From BM714 sp964644525 (GTDB lineage Bacteria > Bacillota > Clostridia > Peptostreptococcales > BM714), in NCBI GenBank assembly GCA_964644525.1, contig CAZXWC010000009.1, forward strand, positions 1 to 38,553: 38,553 nt of DNA, written 5' to 3'. Shown here piece after piece: positions 9,101-16,675 of this stretch (position 1 is its first letter; each line of letters opens with the position of its first letter). The notes beneath the pieces are model-generated. The model was not told the DNA's origin and searched no databases. It saw only the letters and a list, made by a program, of their open reading frames with translations. A program made the translations under genes and the position numbers.

Positions 9101-11081
9101 ACGCAGAAATATTATTCGAATGTCGGTTGCAGATGAAATGGGCATATATCTTTTTCCTGAGAATATTCCGGTAAATATAGCGAATCCAAAAGATCTTGAC
9201 AAACTGTCCGGAGTATTCGAAGGGTCCAGCGTTTATCTTGTAATAGGAAGCGATGTGCTTCTGAATGCAAGCGCATATAAGGAAGAAGGACCTATTTGTT
9301 CTTTTAATCATATAATTTTTGAAAGGAAGGCTCTTGTCGAGTCTGAAGAGGATGATTTAAGACTTGATGAGGCCTGTAAAGGCTTGAATGGTGAGGTGGT
9401 CCGGCTTGTACTCAAACCGGAGTATGAGGATATAAGCTCTACATTGATAAGAAAGAACATAGATGAAAAGAGGGATATTTCTAATCTTATAGATCCGCTG
9501 GCACAAAAATATATTTACGAAAAGGGCTTGTACAGAAGGGAACCGCAGTACAAGACAACAATGAGAATCAAATCCAAGCAGGTTGAATTGCTGACTGAAT
9601 TTGACGGTGAGCTTCTCAAAGAGTTGTCGAACAGTTTTTTTGAAGACAGCCTGGATGCGTTTCAGAAGCTTAAGCTTTTTACGATGAAAAACAGCCCTAA
9701 AATGCTTATAATAAGGGATTTGAACGACGAAAATAGTATAATTGCATTTTCTCTGTTTCATTTGGTGAAATCAAGTAGCCTTTATAAGGAATTCATGCAT
9801 GACGGTGTATCTGAATATGTACGCGAAAATTCAATGGGACGCATAATAATGATAGACGGTCTTTTCCTTGACCCAAGGAGAAGCGACGGAACATACAGCC
9901 AGATTATTTTGACCGAAACTTTGGGAGTTTGTTTGAACAAGGATTACAGCTATGCCGTTTATTACAATACATTTGAAGAGCACGAAACGCCAAAACTACA
10001 TGAAACCTTGCTTTTAAACGGTTTTCAAAAGGTGCCACACAGTATAGGGGACAGGAAGGTCTTTGTTGTAAAAATGGTATCTCCGAGCATAATAACACTT
10101 GATGCAAGTAAATCCATAAAGGAGCCCTACCAAAGTCATCCGATGGTGCAGAAGTGCATAGAAAAAGTGAGAAAAAAACTTCTCGGGTCATTGATAAAAT
10201 TATACCCCGGGCACTTGATGCTGTCCTTTGACAGAAACATGATTTACGACAAAATGATTGAAAGGATATGTAAAGAAAACGGGGTGCCGGTCGATCCGGT
10301 TTATCCTAAAAAGACCGGGGGAAATATGTGTGTGCCTTTCGGCAAGGTTTTGAACGGACAGATAGTTCCAAACACTGTAACAAAATCGATGCATACCGAG
10401 CGATACTTTGAACCTTTCATGAAAGCAAATGAAATGAAAGCTTATCCATACTATGTTGAATTGGAAAACCAAGTTAAAATAATTCGTTCATTCAATCGCC
10501 CGGTGTTTCTCATAGACGATCTGCTCCATAAAGGATATCGTTTCAGGGCTATAAATCCTTTGTTCGAAAAAGAAAATATCGAGGTAAAGAAGATAATTGT
10601 AGGAATACTTTCGGGACGGGGAAAAGAGTTGATGGAAATCGAAAATCGTGAAGTCGAAACGGCTTATTTCATACCCAGGCTCAAGACATGGTTCAATGAA
10701 AATTCACTATACCCTTTCCTCGGAGGAGACACATTGTGGAGAGGCGAATACCACGAGAGGAATATGATTCCATCTGTTAATCTCATTTTGCCATACATGT
10801 CTCCATACTATATAAGGGGAGCGTCCAAACAGGCAGTGTACGAATTATCCAAAACATGCCTGGAAAATGCATATGAAATTGTTACAACAATAGAGGAAGT
10901 TTATCAGATAGTAAACGAAAGAAGTCTGACCATGGCTGCCTTGGCAGAAGTCTTCATGTCTCCAAGATTTCCTGACCATGGAAGAGACATGTATCACGAC
11001 TTGAATTTGAGCCCTTCGACTTATCTATTGAACGACATGGAGATGCTCGAAAAGCTCAAGAGGATAATAATTGAGAAATAG
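6186..11081 (+). CDS. Giant fusion: HD domain, helical repeats, NadD-like nucleotidyltransferase, GNAT-like and PRTase-like regions
   Basis: The protein has 1631 residues and no signal peptide or membrane segment. Residues about 155-330 are an HD metal-phosphohydrolase domain with His186, His215-Asp216 (AAGHDIGKYG), His257 and Asp278, reminiscent of YqeK. Residues about 360-915 are helical and HEAT-like, without enzyme motifs. Residues about 924-1117 are a nucleotidyltransferase of the NadD type: KIAFFPGTFDPFSLSH (GTFDP and the SxxH-like site), VYLVIGSDVLL, and ISSTLIRKNID at 1083-1093, followed by the usual tail ending YIYEKGLY. Residues about 1125-1297 look like a GNAT fold. Residues about 1320-1545 contain VFLIDDLLHKGYR, like the PRPP loop of phosphoribosyltransferases but without the TGxT sequence. 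NadD and YqeK are neighbours in many Firmicutes; here both kinds of domain are in one chain with others. The ribosome site is GGGGAGGAAGG. Function is unknown; nucleotide-cofactor chemistry is inferred. Confidence 0.8.
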   Translation: MENLFDSIKSMIESNLNSNPSLNKSIKSMTMEKIREQAFRTEVERIETEKDYTCLAVKSLLKEIMLSVSGGVEPKDFLKYIYQHALNKSFPQAVQIEMNQELDYASELYLDVLSIVAEYQKKSDDGTWQSKYAFEFLKEHEIRALENSYEYEKFMHVFKNDHVYEMMKLNQELLGYSTLDHILGVHSLAVFIARQLKEAGVAIDLGRVSGAAAGHDIGKYGCKGSEMKRVPYLHYYYTDEWFKKHDIVYIRNVAVNHSTWDLEIEALPIESLVLIYSDFRVKQKKVEGNLTDMHVYSLEKSFRVILNKLDNVDSMKRKRYDKVYKKLKDFQAFMLSKGLELDLEKPPADLKNREIERKSDLAMLQGDSIIKSIKMRSIGHNIKLMYLLRDESSLNAILEQARSEADINNLRGYLNVIEEYSTYLTQKQKLSTLNFLYDQLTHSEDDIRNQSSSLMGVLIATLDEEYRKEVPESVRINPPEISSYQIFDKYLQMALYPDVETVPLHQYWIGYSARKMVESLFEKCRPMQKKNYLETVSGICAQLEKETSVNKRMFFIEIIKRIGLGSCSYEEVEKPYKFLEKCIYDDSIQIRVSAKDAVKNILESGENTNPFFDMLGSQMHDKFTYSELPAENFLNHRIALGMAMPEESVKVFESLRKKDDEKLSYLFLSNLKTATPWIIKKVHVEVMLEKAMEDIGKNGFHTAMHYCNLLKVSASPTVRNKAGESLLRIFHHLSFDQRNDIAVELIRALEIENYQFTKYIPAYLGRLVLYLKPVELDEFIDDMVTKAKSANPQIESLLFETVGVAIENYAEYRRHFKESRESYENRQIRLLGILMNGIVSFNQRVKYVAFGVIGKNVFKSNALDLQKTHRIFELIAKKVLTLIDLNAKDESILFLTNAAGLNDIYRFISDYTHLFGGMHIKKNKKIAFFPGTFDPFSLSHKEIAREIRDKGYEVYLAVDEFSWSKKTQPNIIRRNIIRMSVADEMGIYLFPENIPVNIANPKDLDKLSGVFEGSSVYLVIGSDVLLNASAYKEEGPICSFNHIIFERKALVESEEDDLRLDEACKGLNGEVVRLVLKPEYEDISSTLIRKNIDEKRDISNLIDPLAQKYIYEKGLYRREPQYKTTMRIKSKQVELLTEFDGELLKELSNSFFEDSLDAFQKLKLFTMKNSPKMLIIRDLNDENSIIAFSLFHLVKSSSLYKEFMHDGVSEYVRENSMGRIIMIDGLFLDPRRSDGTYSQIILTETLGVCLNKDYSYAVYYNTFEEHETPKLHETLLLNGFQKVPHSIGDRKVFVVKMVSPSIITLDASKSIKEPYQSHPMVQKCIEKVRKKLLGSLIKLYPGHLMLSFDRNMIYDKMIERICKENGVPVDPVYPKKTGGNMCVPFGKVLNGQIVPNTVTKSMHTERYFEPFMKANEMKAYPYYVELENQVKIIRSFNRPVFLIDDLLHKGYRFRAINPLFEKENIEVKKIIVGILSGRGKELMEIENREVETAYFIPRLKTWFNENSLYPFLGGDTLWRGEYHERNMIPSVNLILPYMSPYYIRGASKQAVYELSKTCLENAYEIVTTIEEVYQIVNERSLTMAALAEVFMSPRFPDHGRDMYHDLNLSPSTYLLNDMEMLEKLKRIIIEK

Positions 11082-11091
11082 GGGGATTGGC

Positions 11092-12348
11092 ATGTTTTAT
11101 TACAAGTACGACGGAATGGTGCTTTTCACGGAAAAAGAAATGAAAAAAGATTATCTGGAGCCTGTAGGGGAAAGGGGCGCTAAAAGGGAAGGGGACGCTC
11201 TTTACTATCTTTCAAATGCGCCCTTGGGAAAAACAAGGAAGAGCTTTTTGCTTAATTACCCGGATCTGGTGGATATACAAAATGAAACCGTCGATCTGTT
11301 CGATGAACCTGTCAAGAGGGATTATCCCGATTGGCCGAAATGGATTTTGGAAAAAATAAAAAAAGGCCTGGTAAAATCAGTTAATACTGAATATCCTAAC
11401 TGGACGGACTGCATTCATCCTGACACAAATGGGCCATATAGAATAAATCTTGTTGGCCTGGGCGATGTTGGGGGGACCCTTTTGACGGGACTTAGGCTTT
11501 TAGGCGGAGACGTAGTAAAAAGCATAGGAATCTATGATCCCAAGCCATCCAACAAGGACAGATGGTATTACGAAACGTCACAGATTTACGGACCTTCGGG
11601 CGGAATGCCTTTTCCGGAAATAGAAAAAACAGTGGAAGCGGATTTGTTTGATTGCGATGTTTTCGTCTTTTGCGCAAGCAGGGGAGTTCCACCTGTCGGA
11701 GACGAGAAAAAAGATGTAAGGATGGTCCAGTTCGAGGGCAATGCGGCTATACTGTCAATATATGCTAAAATGGCAAGGAAAAGAGGATTTAAGGGTATAT
11801 TCGCAGTCGTGTCCGACCCAGTGGACCTTTTATGCAGAAAAGCTTGGGAAGTTTCCAATACGGATGAAAATGGCAGCATGGATTTCAGAGGCCTCGGAAC
11901 AGACCAGATAAGGGGATACGGATTGGGCGTAATGCATGCAAGAGCGCGTTTTTATTCCCTTTTGAGAGAAGAAACAAAAGGATACGAAAAGCAGGGAAGG
12001 GCATTCGGGCCACACGGAGAAGGATTGCTGATTGCCAACAGCATAAGCTCTTACGACGAGAAACTCTCCGATGAACTCACCGAAGCGGCAAAACATGCAA
12101 ACCTTAAAATCCGTGAAACAGGTTTCAAACCTTTCATTGCGCCGGCGCTTTCATCAGGTGCCATGTCAATACTTGCAACACTTAGGGGAGAATGGCACCA
12201 CAGCACTCATTTCATCGGAGGCGTATTTATGGGCTCAAAGAACAGGCGTAGCATTATGGGAATAGAACCGGAAAGGGTAGAATTGCCGCCTTCTTTAAAG
12301 AAAAAGCTTTATCAAACATATGAAATGTTGGAGGATTTATATGAATAG
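11092..12348 (+). CDS. Divergent lactate/malate dehydrogenase-fold protein
   Basis: This 418-residue protein starts at ATG 11092 after GGGGGAT; an upstream in-frame TTG is less likely. The first 115 residues match nothing I recognise. A Rossmann motif, INLVGLGDVGGTLL (about 118-131), then opens a lactate/malate dehydrogenase-like core: VVSDPVDLL (about 239-247) matches the family's SNPVD site with Asn changed to Asp, and FGPHGEG (305-311) keeps the catalytic His segment. The LDxxRF segment that supplies the catalytic Asp reads VMHARARF (280-287), so Arg is kept and Asp appears lost. It probably binds NAD(P) but may catalyse something other than classic 2-hydroxyacid oxidation. It starts 10 bases after the giant fusion and overlaps the next gene by 8 bases, so it belongs to the same operon. 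Confidence 0.75.
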   Translation: MFYYKYDGMVLFTEKEMKKDYLEPVGERGAKREGDALYYLSNAPLGKTRKSFLLNYPDLVDIQNETVDLFDEPVKRDYPDWPKWILEKIKKGLVKSVNTEYPNWTDCIHPDTNGPYRINLVGLGDVGGTLLTGLRLLGGDVVKSIGIYDPKPSNKDRWYYETSQIYGPSGGMPFPEIEKTVEADLFDCDVFVFCASRGVPPVGDEKKDVRMVQFEGNAAILSIYAKMARKRGFKGIFAVVSDPVDLLCRKAWEVSNTDENGSMDFRGLGTDQIRGYGLGVMHARARFYSLLREETKGYEKQGRAFGPHGEGLLIANSISSYDEKLSDELTEAAKHANLKIRETGFKPFIAPALSSGAMSILATLRGEWHHSTHFIGGVFMGSKNRRSIMGIEPERVELPPSLKKKLYQTYEMLEDLYE

Positions 12349-13393
12349 GCCGATGGTTTTGATACAATCAAAAAAAACTTCCGCAGTATTGGAAGAAATG
12401 GTGGAACACTCAACCGAGGGTTTTGACATTCTTAAAATCCCAAGTGGAATGGATTTGCCGGATTTAAGCAATTCAAAGATAATTATTGCAGCGGAACTCG
12501 ATTGCGCTGGCTATTGCCCGGATATATTCGAGATAATAAACACATTGGTCGTAAGGGGAGAAAAGGCGCTTGAAAACAGCACGGCAGTATTGATGCTTAG
12601 AAGCAACTCCCAATTCAACACAAAAAGTACAGCCCAAAGCATAATTTTCAATCTAAACAGGGTGGGATGCCGTTTTCCAGGACATCCTCTTGTCGAATCC
12701 GTTGAAGGTTACATGAATTTTGAAACATGGCAAAAGCATATGCAAATGTCTCTACATGACATATGCATGGCAAAATCTAGAGAATTGGTGGAAAAACTTG
12801 ACAGATACGAACCTGAAAAGATAAAAACTCCCAAGATTTTGGCGCTTCATGCAAGCTCGAGAAAAACATCAAACACATTGATGTTGTGGAAAATGGTCAA
12901 AGAAAAACTGCATGGGGCCGAAATAGAAGAAATGCATGTGGAATCGGGCCAAATACTTGACTGCAGGGGGTGTTCGTTTAAAGAATGCATTCACTATGGA
13001 AATCAGGACAGCTGCTATTACGGAGGGGCGATAACCAATGAAATATTGCCGGCAATAGAAGAAGCTGAAGTTTTGGTTTGGATTTGTCCAAATTATAATG
13101 ATGCCATATCGGCCAAGCTCATGGCAATAATAAACAGGCTTACAGTGCTGTATAGAAAAACCCAATTCGATAAGAAGAATCTTTTTGCAATAATTGTTTC
13201 AGGCAATTCCGGGAACGATTCGGTTGCAAGGCAGCTGATAGGAAGTCTCAATGTAAATAAAAACATTCAGCTTCCTCCCAAATTCGCATTGACTGCGATA
13301 GCCAACGACCCCGGAACTGTTGTAAACTATCCTGGAATAAAAGGGGCGGCAAGTGACTTTGCAAGCCATATATTGGAGAATAGTGAATCGTGA
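12341..13393 (+). CDS. Flavodoxin-fold NAD(P)H-dependent oxidoreductase with a cysteine cluster
   Basis: This 350-residue protein starts at ATG 12341 after GGAGG, overlapping the previous gene by 8 bases, which implies translational coupling. The C-terminal half (about 164-350) resembles NADPH-dependent FMN reductases: ILALHASSRKTSNT gives the FMN phosphate loop and VLVWICPNYNDAISAKLM the second flavin loop. Between them DCRGCSFKEC followed by Cys225 gives four cysteines (208, 211, 216, 225), similar in kind to the compact cluster of iron-sulfur flavoproteins but with wider spacing. The N-terminal 150 residues are alpha/beta-like and unassigned, perhaps a degenerate flavodoxin repeat. A role as electron carrier for the operon's pathway is inference. 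Confidence 0.72.
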   Translation: MNRPMVLIQSKKTSAVLEEMVEHSTEGFDILKIPSGMDLPDLSNSKIIIAAELDCAGYCPDIFEIINTLVVRGEKALENSTAVLMLRSNSQFNTKSTAQSIIFNLNRVGCRFPGHPLVESVEGYMNFETWQKHMQMSLHDICMAKSRELVEKLDRYEPEKIKTPKILALHASSRKTSNTLMLWKMVKEKLHGAEIEEMHVESGQILDCRGCSFKECIHYGNQDSCYYGGAITNEILPAIEEAEVLVWICPNYNDAISAKLMAIINRLTVLYRKTQFDKKNLFAIIVSGNSGNDSVARQLIGSLNVNKNIQLPPKFALTAIANDPGTVVNYPGIKGAASDFASHILENSES

Positions 13394-13405
13394 GGAGCTG
13401 GTTTG

Positions 13406-14182
13406 ATGAACAGAATAATGGAAGAGGAAGGATATATAAAGAGAAGGACTGAACAAGGACATGAATTTGAACCATTTTCAATAATAAAGCTTGGAATCGA
13501 TGACATCGACGAAATGAAAAACCTGGAGTCGGAAATAATTGAGGGATTGGAATCTACAGACGCTTTTTCACCTGATGAAAAAGAAAATATTGCGGAAGAC
13601 ATGAAGAATGGAGCGATGGTATTCGGCGTTTTCGTGAAAGGCAAGCTCAGGGCTTACAGATACATATCTTTTCCTAAAAGGACGGAGGCCAATTACGGAA
13701 GAGATATTGAATTGAAAGGGAAAGAGCTTGATGCGGTGGTGAATTTCACATCGACGATTGTCCATCCGGAGTACAGGGGCAACCGTTTGCAGAGGAAGAC
13801 AATGAAGCACGCGCTTGAACAGATAAAAGGCACCGAATATAAATATCTTATTTCAACCGTTTCGCCTATAAATTACTACAGTCTTAAAAACATGATAAGG
13901 TCGGGTTTCGAAATAAAGAAAATCAAGCGGAAGTATGGTAAAATAGCTGACGAGATAGACGGAAAGATGAGATATATACTTTTCAGGGACATAAATGACG
14001 ATATTGTAAAGAGATACAGCAAGACTATCGTTGTAAACAATACGGAGATAGATTTGCAGAAGAACCTTATAAAGAACGGATACATAGGATATGATGTAGA
14101 TGAGCTTGATGAATTCGGGGATTACAAGATTTTGTTCGGTGTTCCAAAGCTTGAGGATGTTGAAAGTGCGGAAGAAGATTAA
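13406..14182 (+). CDS. GNAT-family N-acetyltransferase
   Basis: This 258-residue protein starts at ATG 13406, nine bases after AGGAG; a TTG codon just before it is an alternative. The central TSTIVHPEYRGNRLQRKTMKH segment (about 115-135) matches GNAT motif A, where the backbone of RGNRLQ would bind the acyl-CoA pyrophosphate, and the following INYYSLKNMIRSGFE matches motif B. N- and C-terminal extensions are acidic and unassigned. It is the last gene of the operon that begins at 6186, 12 bases after the flavoprotein gene and followed by a strong terminator. The acceptor substrate is unknown; acyl transfer to a small molecule made by the upstream enzymes is a hypothesis. Confidence 0.8.
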   Translation: MNRIMEEEGYIKRRTEQGHEFEPFSIIKLGIDDIDEMKNLESEIIEGLESTDAFSPDEKENIAEDMKNGAMVFGVFVKGKLRAYRYISFPKRTEANYGRDIELKGKELDAVVNFTSTIVHPEYRGNRLQRKTMKHALEQIKGTEYKYLISTVSPINYYSLKNMIRSGFEIKKIKRKYGKIADEIDGKMRYILFRDINDDIVKRYSKTIVVNNTEIDLQKNLIKNGYIGYDVDELDEFGDYKILFGVPKLEDVESAEED

Positions 14183-14199
14183 TTATTGAATAAATATAA

Positions 14200-14248
14200 A
14201 AAAGCCCGGATAAAATCCGTTTAATGGAATTTATCCGGGCTTTTGCCC
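14200..14248. terminator. Strong bidirectional intrinsic terminator
   Basis: AAAAGCCCGGATAAA (14200-14214) pairs perfectly with TTTATCCGGGCTTTT (14230-14244) around a 15-base loop. It ends the 6186-14182 operon and, on the other strand, can end the convergent 14290-16272 gene. Confidence 0.85.
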
Positions 14249-14289
14249 TTGCTTTTATCTTTTGTCTTAGCGCTTTTCATTTCCACTTT

Positions 14290-16272
14290 CTACTTATACG
14301 AGTTTATGTCTAAATCGTCGATCCATATTCTTGACGACAAGTTGGAAAATACAATCTCCATTCTGTCCACATCATTTGTTTCCTGGCTTACACTTAGGAG
14401 CTCCCAGTAATTCTTGCTGCTTGGCTTGAAATTCACGCTTCTTTTAAATGCTTGAGTTTTGCCAGTGTATCCCAACAGTTGAACCTTGAATGCTTCTGTT
14501 GAATCGGAAAGAATCCACATCGATATAACAGAATTATTGTCCATCACAAGGTCGGTGACGGTTAGTTTGGATTCAGAGTTTGAATTGCGGCCTTCTATTT
14601 TGAGAGAATAGGTCCCGTTACGGAACACTGTGTCGTCTTTTGTAACGGAATCTTCAAAAGGATACTCGACAGTAAGCGAATCGAATTGTTCTTTTATATG
14701 TTCGGGACTAGAATCAATGTTAATTGAATCTATGTCGCTTACTATATTGTAATAGTTGTTTGAATACGTGCGCTTCCAGTTTTCGTCATCATTTTTTATT
14801 TGAAGGTAAACGGTAAATTCTCCTTCTTCGAGCATTGCCTCATTGAATTTGAATACTGGGCCGCTTGCGGCTAATACATCTTTTCCGTTTTGTTTTACAG
14901 TCCACTCGTACGATTGTATGTCGATTCCGGAATCTTCAAGTTGGAATATCCATTCATCGTAAAGGCGTTCGTGTTCAAATGACGCAACAGGCAGGTCATC
15001 CTTAAAGAACAATAAATTATTTTTGCTGCATACGGTCAGAATTATGCCCAGTAGTGCAGCTATTAGAATGATTGCGACAACATTTCTATCCCTGTTGTCT
15101 TTTTTGGTTTTTTCGGGTTTCTTTTGTATTTCATCTGTTGGTTCGTTTGAATTGAAAAGATCTTCATAGTCTTTTTCGTAATCGTAAAAGTTTGAGTCCA
15201 AAAGCAAGCCGTCATTTTCATCGCCCGGTTCGCGTTCGCCAATTTCACCCATTGAATCGCTTTCCGGATTATCAAGAGGTTTATTTTCTGCCCTATCGAT
15301 TGCTTTGTCTTCTATATTCGATTCATGGTCGCCATTGTATTCCGCGCTTTCATTATTTGCAGAGTTTTCAAGCTCGTAGTCTTCGAAAACCGTATCATCT
15401 TCGCCCATTTTATCCACATCGGATGTTTCGTCGTCAGTTTGGTCTGAGATATTTTCACCTGGAGAAATTTTTTCATCAAAGGATTCTTCAGAAGGTTTTG
15501 AAACCAGGCCAAATGCATTTATGGGATTGTAGATTGGAAGTGGCCTTTCATCGGATGATTTCACAGAATCTCTGGCATCTTTCATCAAAAGCGCTGAATT
15601 TTCTTCGTCTAGATATAAGTTATATAGGTAGATAGTTTTGAAATCCCTGAAAATATCTTTGATTGAAAGGTATTTTCTATTGTTTTCTTTTAAATCAAGA
15701 AGGAAATTCTTCAATTCATCGGGCAGTACATTTAGTTTTTCAACCGAAACTTTCAATTCACCGAAAATGAAAAGAGTCAATACTTCATGAATTGTGTTGC
15801 ATAAGTCCTTAAAATCTTCTGGCTTTTCAAAGGAATCGTCAATTACAAGCAGATCGTTGAATTTGACTGCATTTTTTTCAATAATAACTTGGGATTCGTT
15901 TAGCAATGAGTTGGCTGTTTTTATGTCCAGGCAATCGTAGTCGGTTATTTTGTTGAGGTATTCGTATATGAAATTTATTTTTGTTTTCAATATGGGATTG
16001 TAATATTGTATGTATTTTGAGATGGGAAAGCCTTTCTTATAAGAAGTCGCCAAAATTATTTCATCTTGGTTTTCTTCCGAAAAGATAAGGCTTTCTATAC
16101 AAGTTTTGAATTTATCCAGTGAATCGGGAGCAGGGAGAAACTTTTTTTTAATTATATTAAGGAGGGCTATGTTTTCCGGGTTTTCTTTTTCGCTTGCCAG
16201 GGTGATTTTTTGATAATTGTCATCTTTGTATGTATTTAAAAGATTATATTTTTCCATATTGGAAGTTGTCAT
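14290..16272 (-). CDS. Unrecognised single-pass membrane protein with acidic linker and extracytoplasmic beta domains
   Basis: This 660-residue protein starts at 16272, seven bases after GAGGAGG. I do not recognise the first 240 residues, which look like a folded cytoplasmic domain. Residues about 259-375 are a strongly acidic, Asp/Glu/Asn/Ser-rich linker, followed by a basic stretch (about 383-396) and one membrane segment (397-415). The outer part begins with an Ig/PKD-like stretch (about 428-497, with SYEWTVKQNGKDV and GEFTVYLQIKND) and ends with a beta-rich domain (about 535-660, FRNGTYSLKIEG to RIWIDDLDI) resembling carbohydrate-binding jelly rolls. The order suggests a surface sensor or anchor with an inner signalling domain, possibly a degenerate kinase, but no catalytic motif is visible. 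It is a single gene, convergent with the large operon. Confidence 0.7.
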   Translation of the reverse strand: MTTSNMEKYNLLNTYKDDNYQKITLASEKENPENIALLNIIKKKFLPAPDSLDKFKTCIESLIFSEENQDEIILATSYKKGFPISKYIQYYNPILKTKINFIYEYLNKITDYDCLDIKTANSLLNESQVIIEKNAVKFNDLLVIDDSFEKPEDFKDLCNTIHEVLTLFIFGELKVSVEKLNVLPDELKNFLLDLKENNRKYLSIKDIFRDFKTIYLYNLYLDEENSALLMKDARDSVKSSDERPLPIYNPINAFGLVSKPSEESFDEKISPGENISDQTDDETSDVDKMGEDDTVFEDYELENSANNESAEYNGDHESNIEDKAIDRAENKPLDNPESDSMGEIGEREPGDENDGLLLDSNFYDYEKDYEDLFNSNEPTDEIQKKPEKTKKDNRDRNVVAIILIAALLGIILTVCSKNNLLFFKDDLPVASFEHERLYDEWIFQLEDSGIDIQSYEWTVKQNGKDVLAASGPVFKFNEAMLEEGEFTVYLQIKNDDENWKRTYSNNYYNIVSDIDSINIDSSPEHIKEQFDSLTVEYPFEDSVTKDDTVFRNGTYSLKIEGRNSNSESKLTVTDLVMDNNSVISMWILSDSTEAFKVQLLGYTGKTQAFKRSVNFKPSSKNYWELLSVSQETNDVDRMEIVFSNLSSRIWIDDLDINSYK

Positions 16273-16675
16273 GGGTTTCCTCCTCGCATATATATGGTTT
16301 CATTGTATCTGTGTAAGGAATTATTATAGGGACAAATCGATGCGCATAACATTTGCTTGTGTTAAAATAGTAATGAATGAAATACTTGCAAAAGCATAGT
16401 TAATAGTAAGATAGAAATGGCAATTGCTTCAATTGTATTAATTCTATTTTTTAGGGTGTTTAACCTTCTTGTAAAAGTAAAAAAATGCAATTGAAAATGA
16501 ATTTCAGTATATTGTCTTGGAAAATGGGTTTTGAGGAGCAATAAAGCTAAAAGAGTGCGATAATCCTTTTACAATGCTTATCGTTTGGATAAAAGATTGA
16601 AACGATGAAAAGATGGAGAAATTTACCGGCCGACAAAACGGGATTGCTGGACATGTTGAAATAGGAGATGGTGCA
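16273..16675. other. Gene-free spacer between divergent genes
   Basis: About 400 AT-rich bases hold the start regions of the minus-strand membrane protein and the plus-strand aminotransferase. A minus-strand TATAAT lies at 16323-16328 with a weak -35. I see no recognisable RNA gene, repeat or convincing reading frame. Confidence 0.5.

Noticed and set aside
6186..11081. Simple annotation of the giant protein as nicotinate-nucleotide adenylyltransferase (nadD)
   Set aside because: Only about 190 of 1631 residues match that fold, and the operon context is unlike NAD synthesis genes, so the gene symbol would mislead.
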